From Denitrobaculum tricleocarpae (lineage in GTDB: Bacteria; Pseudomonadota; Alphaproteobacteria; Kiloniellales; Kiloniellaceae), in assembly GCF_007004665.1 (NCBI RefSeq), contig NZ_ML660052.1, positions 992,001-1,056,000 of the forward strand: a stretch of 64,000 bases of DNA, in the 5' to 3' direction. Both the position numbers and the translations under genes were made by a program. The notes beneath the pieces are model-generated. The model was not told the DNA's origin, did no database searches, and worked only from the letters and a program-made list of their open reading frames with translations. Of this stretch, positions 1 through 8,607 are shown piece after piece; position 1 is the first letter of the stretch, and each line of letters begins with the position of its first letter.

Positions 1-1
1 A

Positions 2-1105
2 CTATCCCTTTACCGCACCGATGAGCAGGCCGCGGGTGATGAAGCGTTGGAGGAGACCGGTCATCGCGATAACCGGCAGAATCATGATCACGATCAGAAC
101 CGACATGTACCACCACTGCGGACCGCGCGTGGCGTTCTGGGCCGCGACCAGCAAAGGCATGGTCTGCGCATCGGCAGTCGAGAGGAAGAGGGCGAGCAGA
201 TACTCGTTCCAGGAGAGGATCAGCACCAGAAGGAAGGTCGCCGCCAGCCCCGGTTTCGCCAGGGGCATGACGATGGTCAGGAAGATCCGGAAGCGCGAGG
301 CGCCGTCCAGCTCGGCGCTTTCTTCCAGATCGACCGGAATGGTCGCGAAGAAGTCACGCATCAGCCAGACCACGATCGGCAGGTTGACCGCCATGTAGAC
401 GATGATCAGGGCAAAGTGGGTGTCGAGCAGACCGACCTGTTGAAACATGACGTAGATCGGCAGCACGGCGACCACCGGCGGCAGGATCCGCTGCGAGATG
501 ATCCAGAAGAGAATGTCGTTGTTGCCCAGGGACCGCTTGAAGCGTTTGGCCAGCGTGAGCAGGAACAACACGAAGAGCGCAGCGCCGACCGCCACGCCGA
601 TCTGCCAGGGGATGCCGGCTGCAATGGTAGAAATGACCACCGCCGCGAGGATCAGGATGAAGGCGAAGATCGACATGATCTTCGGGCGGTAGGTGATGCG
701 CGTGAGCGCGTAAGCCGCCATGGAACCGAAGAGCACCGCAAGCACCGTGCTGGCGAAGGCGATAATCAGTGAATTCAGGTAAGGCCGGAAGGTGTCGTTG
801 CCCAGATCGAAAAAGATGTAACTCCAGGCATGGCTGGAAGGCTCGAAATCAATGAAGGGCAGATAGACCGGACCGTCCGAAACGTGGATCGGCAGCTTGA
901 AGGAAGTCACCAGCAGCCAGTAGAGCGGGAAAAGCACCACGAAAGACCAGAAGATCAGGATCGTGTAGGTCAGCACCAGCCGAGCCGGTGAAAGCGACTT
1001 GATATCCTTGGGTTCGAAAATCCGCTGGAACAGCGTGCGCTGGAGTTTCGAGGGCAGGGCTTTCGAGGGAAGGGCCGGGGAAGATGATGTGGAGTCTGCG
1101 GTCAT
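2..1105 (-). CDS. Carbohydrate ABC transporter permease, MalG-like (CUT1)
   Basis: Inner-membrane permease subunit of a CUT1 sugar importer. The cytoplasmic EAA loop is visible at residues 261-280 (EESAELDGASRFRIF), where the ATPase docks, followed by the usual WNEY segment. The first membrane helix is near residues 41-65. At 367 aa it is about 80 residues longer than a normal MalG; the excess is a hydrophobic pair at about 143-188, between the second helix and the ILPPVV segment. Its ATG overlaps the TGA of the upstream permease (ATGA), so the two are translationally coupled. The stop codon is at 2-4. No ATP-binding subunit is in the window; it probably lies beyond the left edge. Confidence 0.9.
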   Translation of the reverse strand: MTADSTSSSPALPSKALPSKLQRTLFQRIFEPKDIKSLSPARLVLTYTILIFWSFVVLFPLYWLLVTSFKLPIHVSDGPVYLPFIDFEPSSHAWSYIFFDLGNDTFRPYLNSLIIAFASTVLAVLFGSMAAYALTRITYRPKIMSIFAFILILAAVVISTIAAGIPWQIGVAVGAALFVLFLLTLAKRFKRSLGNNDILFWIISQRILPPVVAVLPIYVMFQQVGLLDTHFALIIVYMAVNLPIVVWLMRDFFATIPVDLEESAELDGASRFRIFLTIVMPLAKPGLAATFLLVLILSWNEYLLALFLSTADAQTMPLLVAAQNATRGPQWWYMSVLIVIMILPVIAMTGLLQRFITRGLLIGAVKG

Positions 1106-2214
1106 GTGCCGGCCTCCCTGGTTTTCTGGGCGATGAAGTTAAAGAAGGACACGCAGGTCACGACCGTGACGAAGAGCAGCATGTAGCCGACCGCCGAGGA
1201 GCCGCCGAGGTCCTGGGTCCGCCAGGCGATGAAGGCATGCAGGGTCATGGATTCCGTTGCGATGCCCGGGCCGCCGTTGGTCAGGATGTTCGGCAGATCA
1301 ACGATCTTGAAGGCCTCGATCAGGCGGATCAGCACGACCGTCGCCACGACCGGCGCGATGGCCGGCCAGGAAATGTCCCGGAAGATCTGCCAGCCGCCGG
1401 CGCCATCCATCTTGGCGGCCTCGACCTGCTCGCCCGGCTGGTTCTCCAGCGCGGCCAACAGCACAATGAACATGAAGGGTATCCACTGCCAGGAGTCCCC
1501 GATCAGGACCACCCAGCGCGCGGACCAGGCGTCGGCGGCCCAGGCAAAATCGCCATAACCCAGCCATTGCCAGAGAGGAGCGAAGGGGCCTTTGGAAACA
1601 TCTGCCAGCATGCGGAAGGCATAGGCGATGCCGACCGGCGTCACCATCAATGGGATGAAAAAGATCAGGCGGAAAAAATTCCGGCCCTGAATGCGCTGCG
1701 CACAGAGAAGCGCCAGACCCAGACCAATCGCCAGCTGGATCGAGACGCCGGCGAAAACATAGAACAGCGTGACCACTAGGCTGCCGGGAAAGCCCTTCCC
1801 GTTGAGCACGGCCATACAGAGCAGAACCAACCCGGTCAGGACCGTGGCGGTGATTACGCGCCCGATGAAGCCAAAGACTCCCGCTTTCCCGCTGCGCAGG
1901 GTGCGCCAGAGCCAGAGGCCGAACCCGGCTACGATCAGCGCAAGGAAACACCATTCGAATAGTGTGATCCGGCCGAAGGTTCCGAGGAAATGATACTGCT
2001 GGGATCCGAACAGCAGTTTCTCGAAATTGCGCAGGCCGACGAATTTCAACTCGTAGCCGCCGCGTACCAGCTTGAAGCGGGACAGCGCGAGATAAAGCGA
2101 CAGCAGCAGCGGATAAATCGAGAGGGCCAGAATAATCAGCACCGTCGGGAGAATCAGCAGCGTCGGCGCTTGCCGGTCGCTCCATTCCGAGACCTTGGCT
2201 GGGATGGAAAACAT
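1102..2214 (-). CDS. Carbohydrate ABC transporter permease, MalF-like (CUT1)
   Basis: Partner permease of the same importer. The EAA-type loop is at about 262-280 (EQVEAAKMDGAGGWQIF). At 370 aa it is longer than the usual 290-310 aa. The extra stretch sits after the first periplasmic loop and contains two additional hydrophobic segments, at about 85-104 and 117-136, roughly where the partner permease also has an extra pair. The ATG at 2214 has only a weak AGAAAGA ribosome site. It lies downstream of the binding-protein gene, with a terminator-like hairpin between them, and overlaps the next permease by four bases. The substrate is unknown; the neighbouring dehydratase, SDR and hydrolase suggest a sugar or sugar acid. 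Confidence 0.9.
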   Translation of the reverse strand: MFSIPAKVSEWSDRQAPTLLILPTVLIILALSIYPLLLSLYLALSRFKLVRGGYELKFVGLRNFEKLLFGSQQYHFLGTFGRITLFEWCFLALIVAGFGLWLWRTLRSGKAGVFGFIGRVITATVLTGLVLLCMAVLNGKGFPGSLVVTLFYVFAGVSIQLAIGLGLALLCAQRIQGRNFFRLIFFIPLMVTPVGIAYAFRMLADVSKGPFAPLWQWLGYGDFAWAADAWSARWVVLIGDSWQWIPFMFIVLLAALENQPGEQVEAAKMDGAGGWQIFRDISWPAIAPVVATVVLIRLIEAFKIVDLPNILTNGGPGIATESMTLHAFIAWRTQDLGGSSAVGYMLLFVTVVTCVSFFNFIAQKTREAGT

Positions 2215-2362
2215 ATCTTTCTACCCGCTTGAATCCGATCGCTGTCTGCGTGCAGAAAAAGAATCGCGCAGAGAGCTCTTATTCATTTGGCTGTGGATTG
2301 CTGTGCGCCGGTGATTTCGAGAATCAGCACGCCGCAGTTCAGCCCCTACGATTGAGGTAAGA

Positions 2363-2402
2363 TAAAAAAGCACCGGGGAAGGGGATTGCGCCTCTTCCCC
2401 GG
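2363..2402 (-). terminator. Intrinsic terminator / attenuator after the binding-protein gene
   Basis: Read on the minus strand, a 9-bp perfect stem (CCGGGGAAG at 2402-2394 pairing with CTTCCCCGG at 2381-2373) is followed by TGC and a run of six T (2369-2364). It lies 15 bases past the binding-protein stop and 148 bases before the first permease start. This is the classical position of a partial terminator that keeps binding protein more abundant than permeases. Confidence 0.8.
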
Positions 2403-2417
2403 CAGGGAGAGTAATGG

Positions 2418-3914
2418 CTACTGGCCGAGCGTTGCCTTGTAGAGCCGAAGCTGCTCATCGGCACCGAGGTCTTCGTTCAACTCGTTCCAGCCCTCCTCGA
2501 TGGCTTCCATGGTGGCGGCCTTGTCGATTTCACCGGCCAGGAGGCGCGCGATAGCGGTGTCCAGGACAACCTGCTGATAATTCTGGTTCTTGGGAATGCG
2601 CAGATCCAGCATCATGTTGGGGCTGTCGAGGCTTGCTCCGATCGCGCCGAGATAGTTCTTGGCCGCTTTCTCGCTCATGCCCGCTTCCACCCAAAGGCTT
2701 AGATCGCCGAACTGGGACAGGCGGTAGGGGTTGAACCCGGTCTTGCCGATGGTGACATCGCTGTTCGACTGCGCGGGCTGACTCATATAGGAGAAGAAGT
2801 CGTAGGCGGCGTCTTTGACTTTCTGGTCGGCGGAGGCATTGATGCCGCCGGACCATCCGCCGAAGGCGGCGAAGGGTGCCCGGTTGACGCCGTTCACTGC
2901 ATGCGGGCAGCGATCGGCATCACAGGCGACAAGCTTACCGGTTTCACGGTCAAGCACGTCGCGGGAACCCGGCAGCATAACCGCGCCGACCTTGTCGACG
3001 ACATTGGAGTTGTCCGGGTCGATCGCCAGGGTACCAATGTCACCCCAGTCGATGGTTAGGGCGCAGCGGCCCGCTGTGAAGAGGCCGCGCGTGTCGCCGA
3101 CATCCAGGTTGATTTCATCGGGCGGGCCGTAATTCGTGGACTCGGTATAAACGTCAAGCGCAGCACCGAAGGCTTCATTGTTGACCAACGGACTCATGTC
3201 CTTGGCATCAAAAAACGCGCCCTGCTTGGTCCCCTGGGTCTGGAGGTAACCGCCGGCGATAGAGAGGATCGTCCAATAGGCCTGTGCGTTGCGTTTTTTA
3301 GAAATACAGGACCCGTAGTCGGCTTCGCCATCGCCGTTCATGTCCTTGCCGTGCAGCGTTTTGGCGATCGAGAGATAGTCTCCCCAGGTCTCCGGCGGCG
3401 AGAGGCCTTCAGCCTCCAGTATGTCGCTGCGGTAGTAGACCATGTGGAAATCGCCATCCAGCGTCAGAAGATAGGTTCTGCCGTTGTACTGCTGAGAAAA
3501 CTCGCGGAAGAAACCCGCGATGTCGTCGGTCTTCAGGTCTTTATCCGCCGCAACCTTGTCGGTCAGGTCTTCCAGGTAACCTGGTTCGACATAGTCGACC
3601 ATCCACTGCGGCGCCAGGACCGCCGCATCGATGGAATTCGTGCCCGTCGCGAAATCGGTCAGGAGCTTTGTGTAGAGATCGGAGAAGGGGACCGTGACGA
3701 CATTGATCTCCGCCCCGGTCAGCGCCTTGAATTCCGGTGCGCGGCGCTGAAGCGGCTCTGCGATCTGGGGGCCTGTGAAGGTCATGATGTCGACCTTCAC
3801 GCCATCGTATTTCTTCTCCGCGGAAGCTGCGGAGGCTGCAAGAGCGACCGCGCAAAGGCTGGTCGTGGTAACTGCTGCCAGCCGGCGCAGTGACTTGAAT
3901 TTCGTTGAATGCAT
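2418..3914 (-). CDS. ABC transporter extracellular solute-binding protein (family 1)
   Basis: Periplasmic receptor for the two permeases downstream. The N-terminus is a Sec signal peptide (RR, then a hydrophobic stretch ending ASAASA, about residues 10-32) with no lipobox. The mature part has the family-1 pattern (PEFKALTGAEINVVTVPFSDLYTK; later DYGSC and AFGGWSGGINA). The 498 aa are long for the family; one insert near residues 305-325 carries two cysteines (ACDADRCPH) and could form a disulfide in the periplasm. Start ATG 3914 is preceded by a strong GGGAGGGAAG ribosome site. It follows the GntR regulator on the same strand by about 100 bases. The substrate cannot be read from sequence. Confidence 0.9.
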   Translation of the reverse strand: MHSTKFKSLRRLAAVTTTSLCAVALAASAASAEKKYDGVKVDIMTFTGPQIAEPLQRRAPEFKALTGAEINVVTVPFSDLYTKLLTDFATGTNSIDAAVLAPQWMVDYVEPGYLEDLTDKVAADKDLKTDDIAGFFREFSQQYNGRTYLLTLDGDFHMVYYRSDILEAEGLSPPETWGDYLSIAKTLHGKDMNGDGEADYGSCISKKRNAQAYWTILSIAGGYLQTQGTKQGAFFDAKDMSPLVNNEAFGAALDVYTESTNYGPPDEINLDVGDTRGLFTAGRCALTIDWGDIGTLAIDPDNSNVVDKVGAVMLPGSRDVLDRETGKLVACDADRCPHAVNGVNRAPFAAFGGWSGGINASADQKVKDAAYDFFSYMSQPAQSNSDVTIGKTGFNPYRLSQFGDLSLWVEAGMSEKAAKNYLGAIGASLDSPNMMLDLRIPKNQNYQQVVLDTAIARLLAGEIDKAATMEAIEEGWNELNEDLGADEQLRLYKATLGQ

Positions 3915-4015
3915 TCTTCCCTCCCGTGATGAACAGTGAAACCTTCTTGGTCTTTTCGTTTTTATCCCCGGTCAAAACTGCCGCGTGGGCAGCGGTGTTC
4001 AATTGCCTTTCCTTC

Positions 4016-4708
4016 TTATTCGAATAGTTCCGGCCGCTCCTTCATTCGTTTTTGCAGCGGCGCAATACCTGCGGCCAGATGGCGGGTCATGGCCTCGCCG
4101 GCGGCATCGGGCGAACCCTTGCGCAGGGCGTCAACGATGGCCAGGTGCTCGTGGTAAGTCTCTATCGGCCGATCGACCACCGTCAGCATCATCTTTCGCA
4201 CCCGGTCAAGCTGCGCACGGGAGCTGTCGATGGCCCGGCGCACCTTGGTGAAACCCAGGAAATCGCAAATCATTTGATGAAACTCGATATCCAGCCGATG
4301 AAAGGCGTCAAGATCATCGGCCTCCAGGTTGGCTTTCTGATAGCGAACGTTCCGGTCCAGGTCGTTGAGAACCTCGCGGGTGATCCGAAGCGCCACCTCC
4401 CGCACGGTTTCAACCTCAAGCGCGCGGCGCAGGAATGCGCCCTCGAGCACGTCACCCGTCCGGATCTTGGAGACATAGGTTCCGTGCTGGGGGAAGATCT
4501 CGACCAGGCCTTCTTCTGCGAGCCGGTTGATCGCTTCACTTATAGGCGTGCGCGAGATCCCGAGCTGCGCTGCGATCTCTTCTTTCTTGATCACCATGGT
4601 CGGCGGAAGGGTAAGGTCAATGATGGCGCTGCGGAGGATCGCGTAGACCTGTGAAGACCGCGATTGCCTTGGGTCGATGACCGCATTCTCCGGAAGCGGA
4701 TGTTGCAT
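4016..4708 (-). CDS. GntR-family transcriptional regulator (FCD type)
   Basis: DNA-binding regulator with an N-terminal winged helix (about residues 23-80: AILRSAIIDL...LGISRTPISEAINRLAEEGLVEIF) and a C-terminal FCD ligand domain with the usual metal-binding acidic and histidine residues (DAFHRLDIEFHQM; HEHLAIVDAL). The frame stays open to an ATG at 4723, but that codon lies inside a TGCTAA repeat array and has no ribosome site. ATG 4708 has AGGG upstream and is preferred, leaving the array as upstream operator DNA. It stands at the head of the transporter genes and diverges from the dehydratase, so it most likely controls both arms in response to a pathway sugar acid. Confidence 0.85.
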   Translation of the reverse strand: MQHPLPENAVIDPRQSRSSQVYAILRSAIIDLTLPPTMVIKKEEIAAQLGISRTPISEAINRLAEEGLVEIFPQHGTYVSKIRTGDVLEGAFLRRALEVETVREVALRITREVLNDLDRNVRYQKANLEADDLDAFHRLDIEFHQMICDFLGFTKVRRAIDSSRAQLDRVRKMMLTVVDRPIETYHEHLAIVDALRKGSPDAAGEAMTRHLAAGIAPLQKRMKERPELFE

Positions 4709-4722
4709 CCCAATGCCCTGCA

Positions 4723-4747
4723 TGCTAATTGTGCTAACATGCTAGCT
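4723..4747. promoter_or_regulatory. Candidate GntR operator: three TGCTA repeats
   Basis: TGCTAA at 4723, TGCTAA at 4732 and TGCTAG at 4740 recur at 9- and 8-base spacing, and GCTA/TAGC (4733-4746) forms a short inverted pair. The array lies just upstream of the preferred regulator start in the divergent region (4709-4970). Binding by the regulator is inference. Confidence 0.4.
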
Positions 4748-4970
4748 GGGGTCAGAAGTAAGTCAAGATGAAATCCGGTTTGCCCTCATCAAGCAGCATC
4801 GGCCCGGGCGTCTGACGATTCGATCCCGGGCTTTAGGCAGTTCGGTATTTAAGTGGCGATCGAATTCAAGGGACATGAATTTGAACAGCCTACGGCCCGG
4901 ATAGATTGGGTTGTCGGCGCGCAGGCTGCGTCTGCCGACCGGCCAGAGGGTCCAGCGTGGAAGGAACAAG

Positions 4971-6506
4971 GTGCTCGAAGACTCTGAAACCCTGACGATA
5001 CGGCTGTCGGCGGACGACAATGTTGTTGTCGCGCGGCGGAATATCGCTGGAGATACGCGGGTGGTCTCCGAGGGCGTGACGGCGGTGGATGGCGTGCCTC
5101 AGGGTCATAAGCTGGCGACCAAGGCGATCGCCGCAAATGAGCCTGTCCGCAAATACAATCAGATCATCGGTTTCGCGACACGTCCGATCGCAGCCGGTGA
5201 GCATGTGCACGAGCATAACTGTGCGGTCCAGGAATTTGCCCGCGACTATGACTTCTGCGCCGATGTCAGGCCGGTGCCCTTCGTGGGTGATGGCGCGCAA
5301 CGCAATTTCGCAGGATACCGGCGCGCCAATGGACGGGTCGGGACACGGAACTATATCGGCGTTCTGACCTCTGTGAATTGCTCTGCGACAGTGGCGCGTT
5401 TCATTGCCGACGCCTTTAACCGCAGTGGCATGCTCGACGACTATCCGAATATCGACGGCGTGGTGTCGTTCGTTCACGGCACGGGTTGCGGCATGGCCAG
5501 CTCGGGCGAGGGGTTCGAGAACTTTCAAAGGACACTCTGGGGATACGCGTCCCACCCGAATTTTGCCGGCATCCTGATGATCGGGCTGGGCTGCGAAGTC
5601 TTTCAGATTCCCCGCCTGATGGAGACCTATGGCCTGAGCGATACCGATAGCTTCCAGACCATGACCATTCAGGCGAGTGGCGGCACCCGCAAGTCCATCG
5701 AGGCCGGTGTCGAGCGGATCAAGGCGATGCTTCCTGCGGCCAATGCCTGCAAGCGCGAAGACGCGCCGGCAAGCGAACTGACCCTGGCCCTGCAGTGCGG
5801 CGGATCCGACGGTTATTCCGGCATTACCGCGAACCCGGCGCTGGGAGCAGCGGCGGACCTCCTGGTCCGCAACGGCGGCACCGCAATTCTCTCGGAAACG
5901 CCTGAGATCTACGGCGCTGAGCACTTACTGACCCGGCGGGCTGTCAATCGGCAGGTTGGGGAGAAACTGATCGAGCGGATCCATTGGTGGGAAGACTACA
6001 CCCGGCGCAACGGCGGCGAGATGAACAACAATCCTTCGCCGGGCAATAAGTTGGGCGGCCTGACTACGATCCTGGAAAAATCTCTCGGGGCGGCGGCGAA
6101 GGGCGGAACCATGCCGCTGAGCGGGGTCTATCTCTACGGCGAGCCCATTGATACTAAGGGCTTCGTCTTCATGGACAGCCCCGGCTACGATCCCTGTTCG
6201 ATCACGGGGCAGGTCGCGTCAGGCGCCAATGTCGTCTGCTTTACCACCGGACGCGGCTCGGTATTCGGCTACAAGCCGTCTCCTTCGATCAAGCTGGCAA
6301 CCAACTCACTGATGTATGAGAATATGTCCGAGGACATGGACATAAATTGCGGTCCGATCGCGGAAGGTGCCGTCTCGGTCGAAGAGAAGGGCGCGGAGAT
6401 ATTCGAAAAGATTCTCGCCGTGGCTTCGGGCACGCCCTCCAAGAGTGAGGAACTGGGCTTCGGCGATAATGAGTTCGTGCCCTGGCAGATCGGCGCGGTG
6501 ATGTAA
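4971..6506 (+). CDS. UxaA-family sugar-acid dehydratase (altronate/galactarate dehydratase type)
   Basis: Dehydrates a sugar acid to its 2-keto-3-deoxy derivative. The protein has the fused architecture of the family: an N-terminal SAF domain (about residues 5-80, with VVARRNIAGDT and the AAGEHVHEHN segment) and a large UxaA domain with conserved Cys-rich loops (HGTGCGM; GLGCEVFQ; LQCGGSDGYSG; SPGYDPCSITGQ). GTG 4971 is chosen because AAGGA lies at 4960-4965; the frame is open to ATG 4911 but those 20 residues are Arg-rich and unlike the family. It begins a plus-strand operon with an SDR and an FAH hydrolase. Substrate candidates are altronate, galactarate, fuconate or a pentonate; the sequence does not decide. 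Confidence 0.85.
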   Translation: MLEDSETLTIRLSADDNVVVARRNIAGDTRVVSEGVTAVDGVPQGHKLATKAIAANEPVRKYNQIIGFATRPIAAGEHVHEHNCAVQEFARDYDFCADVRPVPFVGDGAQRNFAGYRRANGRVGTRNYIGVLTSVNCSATVARFIADAFNRSGMLDDYPNIDGVVSFVHGTGCGMASSGEGFENFQRTLWGYASHPNFAGILMIGLGCEVFQIPRLMETYGLSDTDSFQTMTIQASGGTRKSIEAGVERIKAMLPAANACKREDAPASELTLALQCGGSDGYSGITANPALGAAADLLVRNGGTAILSETPEIYGAEHLLTRRAVNRQVGEKLIERIHWWEDYTRRNGGEMNNNPSPGNKLGGLTTILEKSLGAAAKGGTMPLSGVYLYGEPIDTKGFVFMDSPGYDPCSITGQVASGANVVCFTTGRGSVFGYKPSPSIKLATNSLMYENMSEDMDINCGPIAEGAVSVEEKGAEIFEKILAVASGTPSKSEELGFGDNEFVPWQIGAVM

Positions 6507-6638
6507 GTGGGCCGCTGCGGGTCGGAAATGAGTGACATTTAACGCTGTATGACAGCGCTTCCCGGTCGAGCGCGGCTTGCCGGTTGAGCCTGAAACGAGA
6601 CAGCGGTGAAGAGAAGACGTCTGGAGGGACTGAGTTTT

Positions 6639-7370
6639 ATGGGCGACAGACTGCGCGGCAAGACGGCGCTGGTGACGGCGGCTGCACAGGGAATTGGCCG
6701 GGCGACCGCCGAGCTGTTCGAGGCCGAAGGGGCGCGCGTTTGGGCGACCGATATCAATGAGGACGCCCTGGCCGACGTGAAGGTCAGCAACCGGCGCCGG
6801 CTGGATGTCACCGACGATACCATGATCGCCGAACTCGCGGCTGAAGTCGGGACTTTGGACGTGCTCTTCAACTGCGCCGGTTTTGTGCACGCGGGGTCAA
6901 TCCTGGAGTGCAGTGAGGCGGACTGGGACTTCGCCATCAATCTCAACGTCAAATCCATGTACCGGACCATCCGTGCTTTTCTGCCGAAAATGCTCGAAGC
7001 CGGCAGTGGCTCGATCGTCAACATGGCTTCGGTCGCCGGCAGCGTCAAAGGGGTGCCGAACCGCTTCGCCTACGGCATGACAAAAGCGGCGGTGGTGGGG
7101 CTGACCAAGTCGGTCGCGGCGGATTTCGTACAAAAGGGCATCCGCTGCAATGCCATCTGCCCGGGAACAGTTCAGTCGCCGTCGCTTGAGCAGCGGCTTG
7201 CCGAGCAGGGCGATTACGATGCCGCGCGCGCCGCCTTTATCGCGCGCCAGCCGATCGGACGGCTGGGCGAGCCCGCGGAAATTGCCGAGCTGGCGCTCTA
7301 TCTCGCGAGCGATGCGGCAGGCTATACGACCGGTCAGATCCATATTATCGACGGTGGCTGGTCGAACTGA
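6639..7370 (+). CDS. SDR dehydrogenase, likely 2-keto-3-deoxy-sugar-acid dehydrogenase
   Basis: NAD(P)-dependent short-chain dehydrogenase of 243 aa. It shows the Rossmann motif (TAAAQGIGRA), the NCAG structural motif, Ser in NMASVAGS, and the catalytic YGMTK, ending in GQIHIIDGGWSN. It resembles 2-keto-3-deoxy-L-fuconate dehydrogenase and BDH2-type enzymes. ATG 6639 follows GGAGGG at 6621-6626; an earlier in-frame start at 6606 would add 11 residues. It lies between the dehydratase and an FAH-family hydrolase, which fits oxidation of the C4 hydroxyl of a 2-keto-3-deoxy acid to a 2,4-diketo acid. The family is clear; the substrate is inferred from the neighbours. Confidence 0.85.
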   Translation: MGDRLRGKTALVTAAAQGIGRATAELFEAEGARVWATDINEDALADVKVSNRRRLDVTDDTMIAELAAEVGTLDVLFNCAGFVHAGSILECSEADWDFAINLNVKSMYRTIRAFLPKMLEAGSGSIVNMASVAGSVKGVPNRFAYGMTKAAVVGLTKSVAADFVQKGIRCNAICPGTVQSPSLEQRLAEQGDYDAARAAFIARQPIGRLGEPAEIAELALYLASDAAGYTTGQIHIIDGGWSN

Positions 7371-7428
7371 TATCCAAGACTCCTGATTTTAAAACAGACT
7401 TCGAAAATTCCTGTAAGAGGACAACGCC

Positions 7429-8274
7429 ATGAAACTGCTTCGCTATGGCCCGCAAGGCGCCGAAAAGCCTGGAATGCTGGACTCCACCGGCACAATTCGC
7501 GACCTTTCCGCTGTCGTGGAGGATGTGAATGGCGCCTCTTTGTCGCCGGATGCGCTGGCAAAGCTCGCCGCCGTCGATCCGGCGTCTCTTCCTGCCGTTG
7601 ACGGCGCGACACGCCTCGGCCCCTGCGTGGCCGATGCCGGTAAGTTCGTTGCTATTGGTTTGAACTACTCCGACCATGCGGCCGAATCCGGGTTGGAGGT
7701 GCCGCCGGAGCCGGTTGTCTTCATGAAAGCGACCTCCTCGATCTGCGGTCCGAACGACAACGTCGAGATCCCGCGCGGCTCGGAAAAGACCGACTGGGAA
7801 GTCGAGCTCGGTGTGGTCATCGGCAGCACGGCCAAGTACATCAGTGAAGCGGATGCGCTGAAGCATGTTGCGGGATACTGCGTGATCAACGATGTTTCCG
7901 AACGCGGTTTCCAGATCGAACGCAGCGGTCAATGGGTGAAAGGCAAGTCAGCCGATACCTTCGGACCGCTCGGTCCCTGGCTTGTCACCAAGGATGAGGT
8001 CGCTGACCCGCAGGCGCTTTCCATGTGGCTCGATGTGAACGGCGAGCGCCAGCAGACCGGCAACACCAACACCATGGTCTACGGCGTTGCCTTTATCGTG
8101 TCTTATCTTAGCCAGTTCATGACCCTGCATCCGGGGGACATCATCACCACAGGGACGCCGCCGGGCGTCGGTATGGGGCAGAAACCGCCCCGCTATCTGA
8201 AACCCGGCGACGTCGTGTCGCTTGGGATCGAGGGCCTTGGTGATCAGCGGCAGGACGTAGTCGCCGCAAAGTGA
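7429..8274 (+). CDS. Fumarylacetoacetate hydrolase (FAH) family protein, likely 2,4-diketo-3-deoxy acid hydrolase
   Basis: 281 aa with the FAH fold hallmarks: GLNYSDHA, then the metal-binding acidic cluster in TDWEVELGVVIG and INDVSERGFQIE, and the closing TGTPPGVGMG segment. Enzymes of this subgroup hydrolyse acylpyruvates; paired with a UxaA dehydratase and an SDR, the expected reaction is cleavage of a 2,4-diketo-3-deoxy acid to pyruvate plus a small hydroxy acid. Start ATG 7429 is preceded by AAGAGG. It is the last gene of the operon, closed by a strong terminator at 8374. Alternatives within the family (ureidoglycolate lyase, 2-keto-pentenoate hydratase-like) fit the context less well. 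Confidence 0.85.
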   Translation: MKLLRYGPQGAEKPGMLDSTGTIRDLSAVVEDVNGASLSPDALAKLAAVDPASLPAVDGATRLGPCVADAGKFVAIGLNYSDHAAESGLEVPPEPVVFMKATSSICGPNDNVEIPRGSEKTDWEVELGVVIGSTAKYISEADALKHVAGYCVINDVSERGFQIERSGQWVKGKSADTFGPLGPWLVTKDEVADPQALSMWLDVNGERQQTGNTNTMVYGVAFIVSYLSQFMTLHPGDIITTGTPPGVGMGQKPPRYLKPGDVVSLGIEGLGDQRQDVVAAK

Positions 8275-8373
8275 GTTATGGATTGCGGTGCTCCGGTGTT
8301 GCCTGAGCGGCCGTGTCATGATCTGGCGGTCTGAAGTTTAGACCAAATAAAACAAGTCTTCATTCTATGGTTG

Positions 8374-8405
8374 AAAAAGAGCGGTCTTCTGACCGCTCTT
8401 TTTTT
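8374..8405 (+). terminator. Intrinsic terminator of the dehydratase-SDR-FAH operon
   Basis: AAAAAGAGCGGTC (8374-8386), loop TTCT, GACCGCTCTTTTT (8391-8403), continuing in a T run to 8405. This is a perfect 13-bp stem with a U tract, 100 bases past the FAH stop. Confidence 0.92.
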
Positions 8406-8607
8406 ATGTCTAGGAACCACAAATGTAAGGGTTCCCGCGTAAGGGGAATTACCAATACTTATTTCCCGCGTAATGATTATTATTGTTCGTACGGGTTCTA
8501 TTTAAATCATCTGTAAACGAATATTAAATACAATTTAAATTTGTCATAAATTCTGTATATACTTTTATTGCCTAAAGTAAAACTGGGGATTTTACGGGGG
8601 ATATGGC
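8406..8607. other. AT-rich leader upstream of the GNAT gene
   Basis: About 200 bases of markedly AT-rich DNA, in contrast to the G+C-rich genes on both sides. It holds a TATACT element (8558-8563) that could be a -10 box, but no well-spaced -35 box. No gene is seen in it. Confidence 0.5.

Noticed and set aside
4890-5924. 344-codon minus-strand open frame overlapping the dehydratase
   Set aside because: Shadow of the UxaA-type gene; no motif and improbable composition.
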